Shown piece after piece: positions 15,260 through 24,330 of a DNA stretch of 64,000 nt (its first letter is position 1; each line of letters starts with the position of its first letter). This stretch comes from Paludifilum halophilum (lineage in GTDB: Bacteria; Bacillota; Bacilli; Thermoactinomycetales; DSM-45169). The notes under the pieces are model-generated. The model worked only from the letters and a program-made list of their open reading frames with translations, was not told the origin of the DNA and searched no databases. The translations under genes were made by a program, and so were the position numbers. Where the stretch lies: assembly GCF_002245355.1 (NCBI RefSeq), contig NZ_NOWF01000008.1, positions 1-64,000 on the forward strand, given 5' to 3'.

Positions 15260-17095
15260 ATGAAATCCTGGCTGGTATGGATGTCAACGCTTACTTTAGT
15301 CTCCGGGCTCCTTATGTCTCCGGTTCCCATGGATGCGAAAAAAGAGGCAACCTACAAGGATCCAAAAGCTCCTGTGGATGAAAGAGTCGCCGACTTAATG
15401 TCAAGGATGACACTAGAAGAAAAAATCGGCCAAATGGTGCAAGCGGAGCGCCAGGCTGTTACACCGGAGGATGTGAAACGATACAAAATTGGTTCCATAT
15501 TAAGTGGGGGAGGGTCGGCTCCTGAGCCCAACACACCGGAAGCGTGGGCCGAGATGATCGACGATTTTCAAAAAGGGGCTATGGCTGCCCGGCTGCAAGT
15601 TCCCATCATATACGGAGTCGATGCGGTGCATGGACACAATAATGTGAAGGGGGCCACGATCTTCCCCCATAATATCGGTTTGGGGGCGACACGCGACACC
15701 GAACTGGTAAAGCGAATAGCGAAAGTGACTGCTGAAGAAGTGAGAACAACTGGGGTTCACTGGAATTTTGCCCCTGTTCTGGCCGCTCCGCAAAATATTC
15801 GTTGGGGCAGAACATACGAAGGCTTTAGCGAAGATCCCGAATGGGTCAGCGAGATGGGCGCGGCTTATGTCGAAGGATTGCAAGGGAGTCCAAACCATCC
15901 CCATTTTCTCGGCCGGACTAAGGCGGTCGCAACGGCCAAGCACTGGGTTGGAGATGGAGCGACTACGGATGGGAAGGATCAAGGCAATGTGGAACTAACG
16001 GAAGAGGAACTGCAAAAATTTATCGACCCTTACCGATCTGCGATTGATGCCGGTGCGCGTACCGTTATGGTTTCATTCAGCAGCTGGAACGGATTAAAAA
16101 CCCATGCCGACCGGTACTTAGTTACCGAAGTGTTGAAAGAACAATTAGGTTTCGACGGCTTAGTCGTTTCAGATTGGAACGGAGTTCAACAAACGGACCC
16201 TGATTTTAAGCAGGCTGTAAAAAAGGGTCTTCATGCAGGGATCGATATGTTCATGATGCCTTACGAATGGAAGGAGTTCCTGACCACCACAGAAGAATTG
16301 GTGGCCAGCGGCGAGGTACCTGTGGAACGGATCGATGATGCGGTATCCAGAATCTTACGGGTGAAGTTCGAGATGGGATTATTTGAGAAGCCTTATACCG
16401 ATCGCGGTTTGAAAGAACGCCATTCGGTGGGTTCAAAGGCACACCGTAAATTGGCAAGGGAAGCGGTTAGAAAATCGTTGGTCTTGTTGAAAAATGAAAA
16501 TAACATTCTGCCTCTTTCCAAGGATGAAAAGATTTTTGTGGCCGGAGAGAAAGCGGACGATATCGGTATCCAGTGTGGTGGATGGACCATTAGTTGGCAA
16601 GGATCTAGTGGGAATATTACACCGGGTACTACGATTTTGGAGGGAATCAAAAAAGAAGTTAAAAAAGATACCGCTGTAACATACAGTAAGAACGGAATCG
16701 GGGCAGAGGGACACGATGTCGCTTTGGTTGTGGTAGGAGAACAACCCTATGCGGAATATGAGGGAGATCGAGATCATCTGGATTTAAATGAGGCGGATCT
16801 GGAAGTGTTGGAAAATGTGAAAAAATCAGGCGTTCCTACGGTTGTTGTGACCCTTTCCGGAAGGCCTCTGATGATTCGCGACCATATCGAGGACTGGGAT
16901 GGACTGGTTGCGGCCTGGTTACCGGGAACAGAAGGACAAGGAGTTGCGGATGTTTTGTTTGGGGAGTACCCATTTACCGGAAAGTTATCGTTTACCTGGC
17001 CAAAACGGTTTGATCAAATCCCGATGCACCCCGATGATGAGAATTACGATCCGCTTTACCCGATCGGGTATGGTTTATCGGCGGAAAAAAACTAG
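15260..17095 (+). CDS. Secreted glycoside hydrolase family 3 beta-glucosidase
   Basis: 611 residues from ATG 15260 (GAGAGGAGG upstream). Signal peptide to about residue 26 (VSGLLMSPVPMDAKK). The GH3 N-terminal barrel follows (about 40-370): LTLEEKIGQM-type block MTLEEKIGQMVQAER, YGVDAVHGHNNV, AKHWVGDGAT, and the nucleophile Asp in GFDGLVVSDWNGV. The C-terminal alpha/beta sandwich (about 400-610) has LVLLKNENNILPL, and DHLDLNE for the acid/base region. It is likely a beta-glucosidase acting on plant or cell-wall glucans. It stands alone, with a terminator after it. Confidence 0.9.
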   Translation: MKSWLVWMSTLTLVSGLLMSPVPMDAKKEATYKDPKAPVDERVADLMSRMTLEEKIGQMVQAERQAVTPEDVKRYKIGSILSGGGSAPEPNTPEAWAEMIDDFQKGAMAARLQVPIIYGVDAVHGHNNVKGATIFPHNIGLGATRDTELVKRIAKVTAEEVRTTGVHWNFAPVLAAPQNIRWGRTYEGFSEDPEWVSEMGAAYVEGLQGSPNHPHFLGRTKAVATAKHWVGDGATTDGKDQGNVELTEEELQKFIDPYRSAIDAGARTVMVSFSSWNGLKTHADRYLVTEVLKEQLGFDGLVVSDWNGVQQTDPDFKQAVKKGLHAGIDMFMMPYEWKEFLTTTEELVASGEVPVERIDDAVSRILRVKFEMGLFEKPYTDRGLKERHSVGSKAHRKLAREAVRKSLVLLKNENNILPLSKDEKIFVAGEKADDIGIQCGGWTISWQGSSGNITPGTTILEGIKKEVKKDTAVTYSKNGIGAEGHDVALVVVGEQPYAEYEGDRDHLDLNEADLEVLENVKKSGVPTVVVTLSGRPLMIRDHIEDWDGLVAAWLPGTEGQGVADVLFGEYPFTGKLSFTWPKRFDQIPMHPDDENYDPLYPIGYGLSAEKN

Positions 17096-17174
17096 CGCCC
17101 CATCAGGAAACTTCGGTTGGGAGGATGGTAGGCCGGCGGAGATCTGATCGGAATACCCAAATGGTTTTTGGTGT

Positions 17175-17203
17175 GAAGAGCCGGGGCATCTCCCCGGCTC
17201 TTC
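17175..17203. terminator. Bidirectional terminator between convergent genes
   Basis: GAAGAGCCGGGG / CCCCGGCTCTTC stem with a 5-nt loop, between the GH3 gene (plus) and the MATE gene (minus). Confidence 0.85.
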
Positions 17204-17212
17204 TGTGTACGG

Positions 17213-18589
17213 TTACATTTTCGATTCATGACAGGGGACTTTTCCTGCCAATCTCTTTTGAAGGATCATCCAACGGATGAAAAAACCGAGCGAAGCGCAT
17301 GTCAGGCCGATCGTGATGCCCAACCAGAAGCCGAATGCTCCCAAGCTTGTAAAGGAAGCCAATCCGTATCCGACGGGGATTCCAATGCCCCAATACGAGA
17401 TGAGTGCGGTTATGAACGGGATGGTGACATCCTTATAACCCCGCAGCACCCCTTGAAGAGACGCCTGAGCGGCATCCGAGAGCTGATAAAAGATGGCAAA
17501 GATCAGAAACTGTTTCACTAACGTGATCACATCCGGGTTGTCGGTGTAAAAATGGGCGATCCCTTCGCGGTATAAATAAAGGAAAACAGAGGCCGCCGCG
17601 ATAAACCCAATGGCGGTGATGACGCCAAAACGGCTGTATTGTTTGGCATCGGCAAATCTTTTTCCGCCCACCTCAAAACCCACCACAATCGTTAAGGCCA
17701 TCGAGACGCTCAGCGGTATCATAAATAAAAGCGATGTAAAATTGATAGCGGCTTGATGCGCGGCGACTGTCACCGTATCAAACATCATGCCCACTAACAG
17801 GGTGACCACGGCAAAAATACTCGCTTCAAAAAAAACGGAAAGGCCCATGGGCACTCCGATGGCCAGTTGTTCCTTCCAGGCTTTTGTTGAAGGAGAAAAC
17901 CATTTGACAAACAGTCCATATTTGTACAGCGCATGAACTTTAAAGGTGATCATGATGCTGATGAGCAGGATCAGCCAATAAGTGGCGCTAGTCGCATAGC
18001 CGGCACCAATGCCACCCAGACGCGGAGCCCCCAGCTTGCCGAAAATCAGGATATAGTTCAGTGCGATATTAAAGGGAAGCGCAATCAATATGATGATCAT
18101 GGTGATTCGGGTATACCCTTGGGCATCAAAAAAGTAGCGCAGTACATGAGCGGCGAACAGTGGGATGATCCCGAAAGACAGTCCGATCAAATAGTGCTTG
18201 GCAATATGATGAACGGCGGGATCCAGATTCATCATGGATAGTAAGGGTTCAAGGAAAATAACACCAGCCGCCAAAACGGCCGCCGCAAGTAGAAGTGATA
18301 AATAAAGAGCTTGCGTTACCGACTCGGCAATTTTATGATGTTGGCCGCCGCCGATAAATTGAGACACAATCGGTGTGACGGCCATCAGAATTCCGTTCAT
18401 GCCTGTAAAGATCGGCATCCAAATACTGGATCCGATCGCTGCACCGGCCAGATCGTGCGTTCCTGCTTGACCCGACATCATCGTATCAAATAAATTCATG
18501 GCATATAGAACGACTTGTGTGACTACAATGGGCCATAATATCATGAAAAATAAAGTGACTTTTTCCTTGAAAGAATACGTCCGATGCAT
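17213..18589 (-). CDS. MATE family efflux transporter
   Basis: 458 residues from ATG 18589, eight bases after GGAGG; a frame to 18604 lacks a site. Twelve membrane segments in two related halves: PIVVTQVVLYAMNLFDTMMS at the start, and ATLLVGMMFDTVTVAAHQAA (beginning VVTLLVG) in the second half. Na+- or H+-coupled multidrug exporters have this layout; the substrate is unknown. A candidate attenuator-like RNA with terminator precedes it. It lies 1.3 kb from the TOMM locus on the opposite strand, so a role in export of the modified peptide is only a guess. Confidence 0.9.
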   Translation of the reverse strand: MHRTYSFKEKVTLFFMILWPIVVTQVVLYAMNLFDTMMSGQAGTHDLAGAAIGSSIWMPIFTGMNGILMAVTPIVSQFIGGGQHHKIAESVTQALYLSLLLAAAVLAAGVIFLEPLLSMMNLDPAVHHIAKHYLIGLSFGIIPLFAAHVLRYFFDAQGYTRITMIIILIALPFNIALNYILIFGKLGAPRLGGIGAGYATSATYWLILLISIMITFKVHALYKYGLFVKWFSPSTKAWKEQLAIGVPMGLSVFFEASIFAVVTLLVGMMFDTVTVAAHQAAINFTSLLFMIPLSVSMALTIVVGFEVGGKRFADAKQYSRFGVITAIGFIAAASVFLYLYREGIAHFYTDNPDVITLVKQFLIFAIFYQLSDAAQASLQGVLRGYKDVTIPFITALISYWGIGIPVGYGLASFTSLGAFGFWLGITIGLTCASLGFFIRWMILQKRLAGKVPCHESKM

Positions 18590-18613
18590 CGCAGCATCCT
18601 CCATTTTTCAACT

Positions 18614-18760
18614 CAAAAAGAAGTAACCCGCCTTCTCACACGGGTTACGCCTTGCATGTGGGGCCGCCTTTGCGGCGGCTGACCAGGAGTGAAAATCATT
18701 CTGTCGCCGCTATTCTCAATATCCACAGGATATCATGGGTCGTGTTTTCCGTCCAGTGGT
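18614..18760 (-). ncRNA. Candidate structured leader RNA of the MATE gene, copy B
   Basis: On the minus strand: hairpin GATATCC/GGATAT, then GCGACAG, CTCCT, a strong GCCGCC/GGCGGC hairpin, and a terminator (GTAACCC / GGGTTAC, 18623-18648, then TTCTTTTT) ending 25 nt before the MATE start. An aptamer-plus-terminator layout fits a riboswitch or attenuator. The shared blocks with 3437-3580 support conserved structure. I cannot assign a known class. Confidence 0.45.
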
Positions 18761-18944
18761 ATAGTGTCAACAGTTGTGAAAAGGCGAATTTTTGTGTATC
18801 TTATGGATAGTGGAATATGGTGTTTGTGGGATTTTCAGTTACCTGCAAAGCAATGAAACAGCGTTCGAGCTTTCATTACCGGAGGCCGATCGGGAAAATC
18901 GGCCCCGCGTGGGCTTCAAATGATTAAAAAAGAACCTGATAGGA

Positions 18945-19235
18945 GTGACGAGTATTTTGATGTTATTTCAAGGTTTCTGGATTTCTTTGGCCCTGTATTT
19001 ATTGGTCGGAACGGTGATCTGGATGAATTGGTTTGAGGAAGAAATCTTCGGCATGTTGGAAGACGAAGAAGACTCGAGGGTACAAGAGGTGGTTCATCAG
19101 GTGCAGATCCTGGTTGAGAGCTACGGCGGGAAGGCGGTTTATTTGTTGATCGCCGGAGTTGGCATTCTCAGTTGGCCTTTATACGTTTATACCACGTTGA
19201 TCGGTTGGGTGAGAAGACTACAGGAACGGGGATAG
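18945..19235 (+). CDS. Small membrane protein, unknown (about 92-96 aa)
   Basis: Two hydrophobic segments (about 8-30 and 63-85) flank an acidic middle (NWFEEEIFGMLEDEEDSRVQE). The frame opens at GTG 18945, but AGGAG at 18941-18945 is better placed for TTG 18957 or ATG 18960. It is not recognised as a known family. It is a single gene about 670 bp upstream of the TOMM precursor, same strand. A role as a TOMM accessory or immunity protein is possible but unsupported by sequence. Confidence 0.6.
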   Translation: MTSILMLFQGFWISLALYLLVGTVIWMNWFEEEIFGMLEDEEDSRVQEVVHQVQILVESYGGKAVYLLIAGVGILSWPLYVYTTLIGWVRRLQERG

Positions 19236-19437
19236 GAAAAAAGTTTCGCATCTTTCCGATTTTTCATGGATGAGAGTGAAAGCCGAAGATCGGGGACTGG
19301 TCCATACATAAACCGGATATGGAAGTTCGATGACGGCATGGCTCGCGATCTGGCAAGCCATTTTCTTATGGTGGAATGATCCTGATTCGTTGGGCTTTTT
19401 GTTTTTCGGCTTATCATTCCCATTCATTCAAATGAAA

Positions 19438-19463
19438 CAACTCCACCCTATGGGGTAGAGTTG
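19438..19463 (-). terminator. Terminator for the small minus-strand gene
   Basis: CAACTCTACCCC / GGGTGGAGTTG on the minus strand followed by TTTC. Confidence 0.65.
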
Positions 19464-19498
19464 GGACGAGCCGTTTTTTGTTTATCGGATCCGATCGG

Positions 19499-19615
19499 CT
19501 ATCTTTTTCTCAGGGTTGCCGCCTGGATTCTTCTCAGGGAAGCGGCTTTCATTCTCCGGAGTGACTCCGCCTTGACTCTTTGAAAGCTTTTTGCTGTATG
19601 GATTCGAGTCGACAT
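19499..19615 (-). CDS. Small basic repeat protein (38 aa)
   Basis: Minus-strand ATG at 19615 follows AAGGAGGAGTGG. The product is very basic and made of three 8-residue units after residue 14: KAESLRRM, KAASLRRI and QATLRKR-like. This predicts one amphipathic basic helix. A terminator follows about 36 bp after the stop. I know no matching family; spore-associated or nucleic-acid/membrane binding small proteins look like this. The strong ribosome site and terminator support a real gene. Confidence 0.5.
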   Translation of the reverse strand: MSTRIHTAKSFQRVKAESLRRMKAASLRRIQAATLRKR

Positions 19616-19902
19616 TCCACTCCTCCTTCCTGGACCAGCGTCTTTTTAAAAGCAGTGACCGGTATTACATACCTATTTTAGGCAGCGGCCAAGGGACTTA
19701 CTCCCTTGTAGAATCGTTCGCCAACCTCTCTTAGTCCCGAAGGCCTTCTTCGGCCCTTTTTCTTTTTTTAACCAGTTTCCATTTGCCAATCGGGGCGGGG
19801 ATATGGACACACGGAACAATGGCAGGCCTCTTTGCATAAATATCTTCTTGTGGGCATGGTTTTGTGTCTGTGGAACCCATATGATAAACGGAGGTTGTAA
19901 AA

Positions 19903-20118
19903 ATGGATGATTTCAAAAAAGATCTGCAAAAGTTGAGTCCTGACGAATTTAGAGAAGGTACAATGACACCTTGGGATAGCCAAGGTCCGTCCATGAATGT
20001 TTCCGATGATTGTCACCACTATCATTGCCACCATTGCCACCATTGTCATCATTGTCATACCTGGCATTGCCATCACTGCCATACGCACTGTCACACCTGG
20101 CATTGCCACAGGCGCTAA
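19903..20118 (+). CDS. TOMM precursor peptide, heterocycloanthracin/sonorensin type, Cys/His core
   Basis: 71 residues, ATG 19903 after GGAGG. Leader 1-36 has the family pattern F4-L8-L11-F16-G19 and PWDSQG (23-28), as in BA_2677-type heterocycle-containing bacteriocins (TIGR03601). The core 37-71 holds 9 Cys (37, 42, 45, 48, 51, 56, 59, 63, 68) and 18 His, with only Thr, Trp, Tyr and Arg besides. Eight of nine Cys sit as His-Cys-His. Relatives space Cys with Gly, Ser, Trp or Met; a His-spaced core is unusual. The YcaO and SagB enzymes 0.3-6 kb downstream would turn Cys into thiazoles. No classical cleavage site is evident. Confidence 0.88.
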   Translation: MDDFKKDLQKLSPDEFREGTMTPWDSQGPSMNVSDDCHHYHCHHCHHCHHCHTWHCHHCHTHCHTWHCHRR

Positions 20119-20439
20119 CGAGTACCCCTCGGGGAACTTTGATCGGTTTTTAGGGGTGGTCGGGCTGGCAGGCCGTCTTTGATCTCTTGTAAAGACTGGG
20201 GGAGTAGAGCACTTTGCCGGAGCTTATGCTCCCCTGGTATGCAAAAGGATTTCCGCCGCCCTATCCCCTCCTCGACTCGGTTCCGGATCGGGTGCTTCCA
20301 TGGGCACCCCCTGAACAGAGAACATTTTTGGCCCGCGGGGGTCTTTCTTTTTAAAATCAGGCATGAGGGATCGGAAGACGTACATAGGATATCAGAGTGG
20401 TGGAGGGCTGTGGAGGAACTCACGTGAGGAGGAGTGGAC
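20119..20439. other. Gap between precursor and modification genes
   Basis: About 320 bp without a gene. A small hairpin (GTACCCCTCGGGGAAC, about 20127-20142) may attenuate the precursor transcript so that precursor exceeds enzymes. TTTCTTTTTAAAAT (about 20344-20357) lies in a weakly promoter-like region. No further precursor peptide was found here. Confidence 0.4.
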
Positions 20440-22365
20440 ATGGGCCCTGTGAACCCTTCGATGCGTCCCAAAGTGAAAGGGGATACGTTTTTTCTGCCTG
20501 ATCCAAAGGCAGGGGTGTATTTTCGGAACAACTCCGTCTCCTTCCGCATGGAAGGCCGGACGATCGATCAGTGGATGGAGAAACTGATCCCGATGTTCAA
20601 CGGGGAGCATACGTTAGAGGATTTGACCGATGGATTGCCGGATCCCCACAGGAACCGGGTGTATGAAATTGTAAATCTATTGTACCAAAAAGGTTTTATT
20701 CGGGATGTCAGCCAAGACCGTCCTCATCAATTGCCGGATGCTGTGCTTAAAAAGTACGCTTCCCAAATCGAATGTTTGGATCACTGGAAAGGGTCAGGGG
20801 CATACCGGTTTCAGTCCTATCGTCAGGCCAATGTGTTGGCGGTCGGTTCCGGCCCTTTTTTTGTTTCCTTGGTTGCGGCTTTGTTGGAATCCGGATTGCC
20901 CAAGGTCCACCTGTTGGTGCTGGACTCCGTGCCGACTCACCGACAGCGGTTGGCGGAATTGGCGGCTCATGCTCGCAGAACGGATCCGGAGGTAGCGCTG
21001 GAGGAGGTGACTTTGAAGAAGTCGGGTTCCTGGCGGGAGACGGTGCGGCCCTTTGACTCGGTTCTGTATGTGTCCCAGGAGGGGGATCTTGAGGAACTGC
21101 GGGTTCTTGATGCCGTTTGCCGGGAGGAGAGAAAAGTGTTCATCCCCGCCGTGTGTCTGTGTCAGGCGGGTTTGGCGGGTCCGGTGATCCACCCGGATTC
21201 TGAGGGGCGTTGGGAATCGGCCTGGCGCCGGATTCATCGGACCGCCCTTTGCAAAGATCCGGAGCTTCACACCTTCTCCTCCACAGCGGGAGCGATCTTG
21301 GCGAATGGGATCGTGTTTGAATGGTTCAAAACGGTGACCGGCGTCATGGAACCGAAACACCATCATCGATTTTTCCTGCTCGATCTGGAGACGCTGGAAG
21401 GAGACTGGCATACTTTTATTCCTCATCCGCTGGCGGCAGGATCGATCAGAGCGGAATGGGTTCAGGATCTCGATTCTCTTCTCAAAGGATCTGACCAAAG
21501 GGAATCCAAGGAATTATTTCCCGCTTTCCGCCTGTTGACATCCGTGGAGTCAGGGATTTTCCATCGCTGGGAGGAGGGGGATTTGAAGCAGCTTCCCTTG
21601 GCCCAGTGCCGCGTTCAAGTGGCGGATCCATTGTCGGAAGGACCGGCTGAGCTGTTGCCGGATCAGATCTGTACCGGTCTGACCCATGAGGAAGCGCGGC
21701 GGGAAGCAGGGCTGGCCGGTTTGGAAACGTATGCATCCCGGTTGGCTGAGCCGCTTTTACAGGGCTTGGTGGAACAACAGGAGTGGTTCGGAGTCGGAGC
21801 GGGACAAACGAGCGCCGAAGGCATCTGCCGTGGCTTGCAAAAGTGTTTGGACGGGGAGCTCTGCCGACGGCAGACAGATCCAACGGTTTCTGTTTTCCGG
21901 GTACCGTTCCATCATGTTGAAGATGAGCGTTGCCGATTTTATCTCCGGTCATTGACCGCGATACAGGGCGAACCGGTGATCGCTCTTGGAAAGGAAGTAT
22001 TCGGATTTCCTGTCGTGTGGGTCGGCACCGGTGGCCGTTGGTACGGTCATGCCGGATTGAATCAGATCATGGCATTGCGGCAGGCACTGCAACAGGCGCT
22101 GTCCAAGGTACAAAATCCGGATGCGGACTTGCCTGCGCAAGCATTGGAAAACGGAAAGGTTCTTTTGGAAGAAAAGGATTCGCCAACCCTCACGATTCCC
22201 GTATCTCAAGAGGTAAGGCATACGGAAGTTTTGCGGTCTGCCATACAGGTCTTGAAACATCACCGCAAACGGCTGTGGGTAGTTGATTTGGCCTTGGAAC
22301 AGTTTTTGAAAAAAAAACTGGGAGGCGTGTTCGGCGTGTTGCTACGAGAGGAGGAATCCTGGTGA
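20440..22365 (+). CDS. Thiazole-containing bacteriocin maturation protein (ThiF-like, TIGR03693)
   Basis: 641 residues from ATG 20440 (GAGGAGG upstream; a GTG six bases earlier is less likely). Residues 1-90 (MRPKVKGDTFFLPDPKAGVY, then FRMEGRTIDQWMEKLIPMFN) match the N-terminus of the TIGR03693 proteins and look like a winged-helix RiPP recognition element that binds the leader. A Rossmann-like segment follows (NVLAVGSGPFFVSLVAALLESG, about 128-150), recalling E1/ThiF folds but degenerate. The rest is a poorly defined C-terminal region with ESGI, EARREAGLAGLE. It serves the YcaO enzyme, with which it overlaps by 4 bp (GTGA), so the two are co-translated. Confidence 0.88.
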   Translation: MGPVNPSMRPKVKGDTFFLPDPKAGVYFRNNSVSFRMEGRTIDQWMEKLIPMFNGEHTLEDLTDGLPDPHRNRVYEIVNLLYQKGFIRDVSQDRPHQLPDAVLKKYASQIECLDHWKGSGAYRFQSYRQANVLAVGSGPFFVSLVAALLESGLPKVHLLVLDSVPTHRQRLAELAAHARRTDPEVALEEVTLKKSGSWRETVRPFDSVLYVSQEGDLEELRVLDAVCREERKVFIPAVCLCQAGLAGPVIHPDSEGRWESAWRRIHRTALCKDPELHTFSSTAGAILANGIVFEWFKTVTGVMEPKHHHRFFLLDLETLEGDWHTFIPHPLAAGSIRAEWVQDLDSLLKGSDQRESKELFPAFRLLTSVESGIFHRWEEGDLKQLPLAQCRVQVADPLSEGPAELLPDQICTGLTHEEARREAGLAGLETYASRLAEPLLQGLVEQQEWFGVGAGQTSAEGICRGLQKCLDGELCRRQTDPTVSVFRVPFHHVEDERCRFYLRSLTAIQGEPVIALGKEVFGFPVVWVGTGGRWYGHAGLNQIMALRQALQQALSKVQNPDADLPAQALENGKVLLEEKDSPTLTIPVSQEVRHTEVLRSAIQVLKHHRKRLWVVDLALEQFLKKKLGGVFGVLLREEESW

Positions 22366-24305
22366 GTGCTGTCGTGGCTGTAGTCGGAGAGGGGCTGTTG
22401 GCGGACTTTGTGTACAAAGAACTCTCCCTCCAATACTCGGTCCTTCGCTGGACCGATTGCCGAGCGTCGGACACGGAAATGGCGGACCTCGCTCTGGTGT
22501 TGCAGGATGTCTGGGACCCTGCCCTTCATTACCAAGCGGAAGAGGTGTTTCCGACGGCCGGCATTCCTTGGTTACGCGGCTTTATTTTCTTGGGTGAAGG
22601 CGTAGTCGGGCCCTTGGTTCGTCCGGGTACACCGGGGTGTTCCCGGTGCGCGGATACACGACGGCTGATGGCGGGACCCGACCGCCAAGAGATGGGGCGA
22701 TTGCAACAGAGGTTGGAGTCTGAGGGAGGGATCTCCCGTGACCCCTGGGCTTCCCGCAACAGCCTTTTGCAGATGGCTCACTTGCTTGCGTCGGAGGCGG
22801 AAAGGGTGTTGCAGGGCAGGCGGGCTCACTTGGAAAGCCGGGTTTTTTTGATCCACCTAAAAACACTGAAAAGCTCCCGTCACCTCTTTTTAGCCGATCC
22901 CCTTTGTTCCGTATGCGGCGGACTGCCCGATGATTCGCCGGCGGCGGCCCGGATTTCACTCCAACCCCGTCCGAAAATCAGTGCCGATCGTTATCGCTGC
23001 CGCTCGCTCAATGATCTGAAGGATGTTTTGGTGCAAGACTATCTGGATCACCGGACCGGCCTTTTAAATGGGAAAATGCATGACCTCGCCTCCATCTTTG
23101 CGGATGCGGGTGTCAATCTGCCGATGTTTGCGGCGGATGAGGGAGCGGGTGGTCGGTCGCACTCCTATACGGAAAGCGAGTTAACGGCTATTCTGGAGGG
23201 GCTGGAACGCTACTGCGGTCTGGAACCCCAGGGCAAACGAACGGTGATCCATGACAGTTTCCATAACCAGTCGGATCAAGCGCTCGACCCTCTTCAGGTC
23301 GGCGTGCATACAAAGGAACAGTACAGGCGGCCGGATTTTCCCTTTCGGCCTTTTGATCCGGACCGGCCGATCGATTGGGTGTGGGGTTACTCCTTGTTGC
23401 AGGAGCGCCCCCTGCTGGTTCCGCAGTCCCTCGCCTACTACGGCCCGGGTTGCGGGGAGAGCTTTGTCTTTGAGACTTCCAACGGATGCGCTCTGGGCGG
23501 GAGTTTGGAAGAAGCCATTTTCTACGGCCTTCTGGAAGTGGTGGAACGCGATTCCTTCCTGATGACGTGGTACGGCCGTTTGCCGGTTCCGAGATTGGAC
23601 TGGAGATTTGCGGGTGATACGGAATTGGAGTTGATGGTGGAGCGTCTGCAGGCGGTAACGGGATATGATCTTTATCTGTTTAACACGACCATGGAACACG
23701 GGATTCCCAGTGTCTGGGCATTGGCAAAGAATAGAAAGTCAAAGGGGGCCCGCCTCATCTGTGCCGCCGGAGCCCATCCGGACCCGGTGAAGGCGGTCAA
23801 AAGTGCGATTCATGAATTGTCCGGCACGATGCAGATGTTGAACAAGAAATGGGAGGCGAACCGGGAGAAGGCGGAACCGATGCTTCGTGATCCGTCCCTG
23901 GTGCGGCAGATGGAGGACCATTCCATGCTGTACAGTCTACCTCAGGCTCAGGATCGACTGCATTTTTTGCTGGATGAAAATCGTCCGTTGCGAAGGTTTG
24001 ATGAGGCGTTTCAGCGGCAGGCGGGGCATGCCGATCTCACCGAAGATCTGAAAGATCTGCTTCGGGTTTTTCGTCGATTGAACCTGGATCTGATCGCCGT
24101 GGACCAGACGGCACCGGAAATGAGTCGAAACCGACTCTTTTGCGTCAAAGTGCTGATCCCCGGCATGTTGCCCATGACATTCGGACATGACTTGACCCGG
24201 CTGGAAGGACTGGAGAGGGTGTTCCGAGTGCCGATGGAACTGGGGTATGTAAAACAACCGCTGACGCTGGACCAGCTCAATCCACATCCGCATCCGTTTC
24301 CATAA
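22362..24305 (+). CDS. TOMM cyclodehydratase, fused E1-like/YcaO (SagD type)
   Basis: 647 residues, GTG 22362 inside the preceding stop. The N-terminal E1-like part (1-230) has two Cys pairs, CSRC (about 93) and CSVC (about 184), forming the structural zinc site. The YcaO domain (about 250-640) shows ESELTAILEGLERYCG, GSLEEAIFYGLLEVVERDSF and AVKSAIHELSGTMQ, the ATP/Mg-binding Glu and Arg set, and ends PHPHPFP, the Pro-rich C-terminus needed for cyclodehydration in YcaO enzymes. It converts Cys (and Ser/Thr) to azolines using ATP. With the upstream RRE protein it forms the heterocyclase. Confidence 0.92.
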   Translation: MSAVVAVVGEGLLADFVYKELSLQYSVLRWTDCRASDTEMADLALVLQDVWDPALHYQAEEVFPTAGIPWLRGFIFLGEGVVGPLVRPGTPGCSRCADTRRLMAGPDRQEMGRLQQRLESEGGISRDPWASRNSLLQMAHLLASEAERVLQGRRAHLESRVFLIHLKTLKSSRHLFLADPLCSVCGGLPDDSPAAARISLQPRPKISADRYRCRSLNDLKDVLVQDYLDHRTGLLNGKMHDLASIFADAGVNLPMFAADEGAGGRSHSYTESELTAILEGLERYCGLEPQGKRTVIHDSFHNQSDQALDPLQVGVHTKEQYRRPDFPFRPFDPDRPIDWVWGYSLLQERPLLVPQSLAYYGPGCGESFVFETSNGCALGGSLEEAIFYGLLEVVERDSFLMTWYGRLPVPRLDWRFAGDTELELMVERLQAVTGYDLYLFNTTMEHGIPSVWALAKNRKSKGARLICAAGAHPDPVKAVKSAIHELSGTMQMLNKKWEANREKAEPMLRDPSLVRQMEDHSMLYSLPQAQDRLHFLLDENRPLRRFDEAFQRQAGHADLTEDLKDLLRVFRRLNLDLIAVDQTAPEMSRNRLFCVKVLIPGMLPMTFGHDLTRLEGLERVFRVPMELGYVKQPLTLDQLNPHPHPFP

Positions 24306-24330
24306 GCCTGCGACCGGGAGGGAAAAGGGG

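Noticed and set aside
19878..19886. CATATGATA resembling a sigma-K -10 before the TOMM precursor
   Set aside because: The start point would fall on the ribosome site (19890-19894), leaving no leader.
19768..20109. Minus-strand open frame rich in Met, Val and Ala opposite the TOMM core
   Set aside because: It is the complement of the Cys/His codons, with no ribosome site and no family match.
19990..20115. Short tandem repeats in the TOMM precursor, at first like a CRISPR array
   Set aside because: They are 9-bp codon repeats (His-His-Cys) inside a coding frame, not repeat-spacer units.
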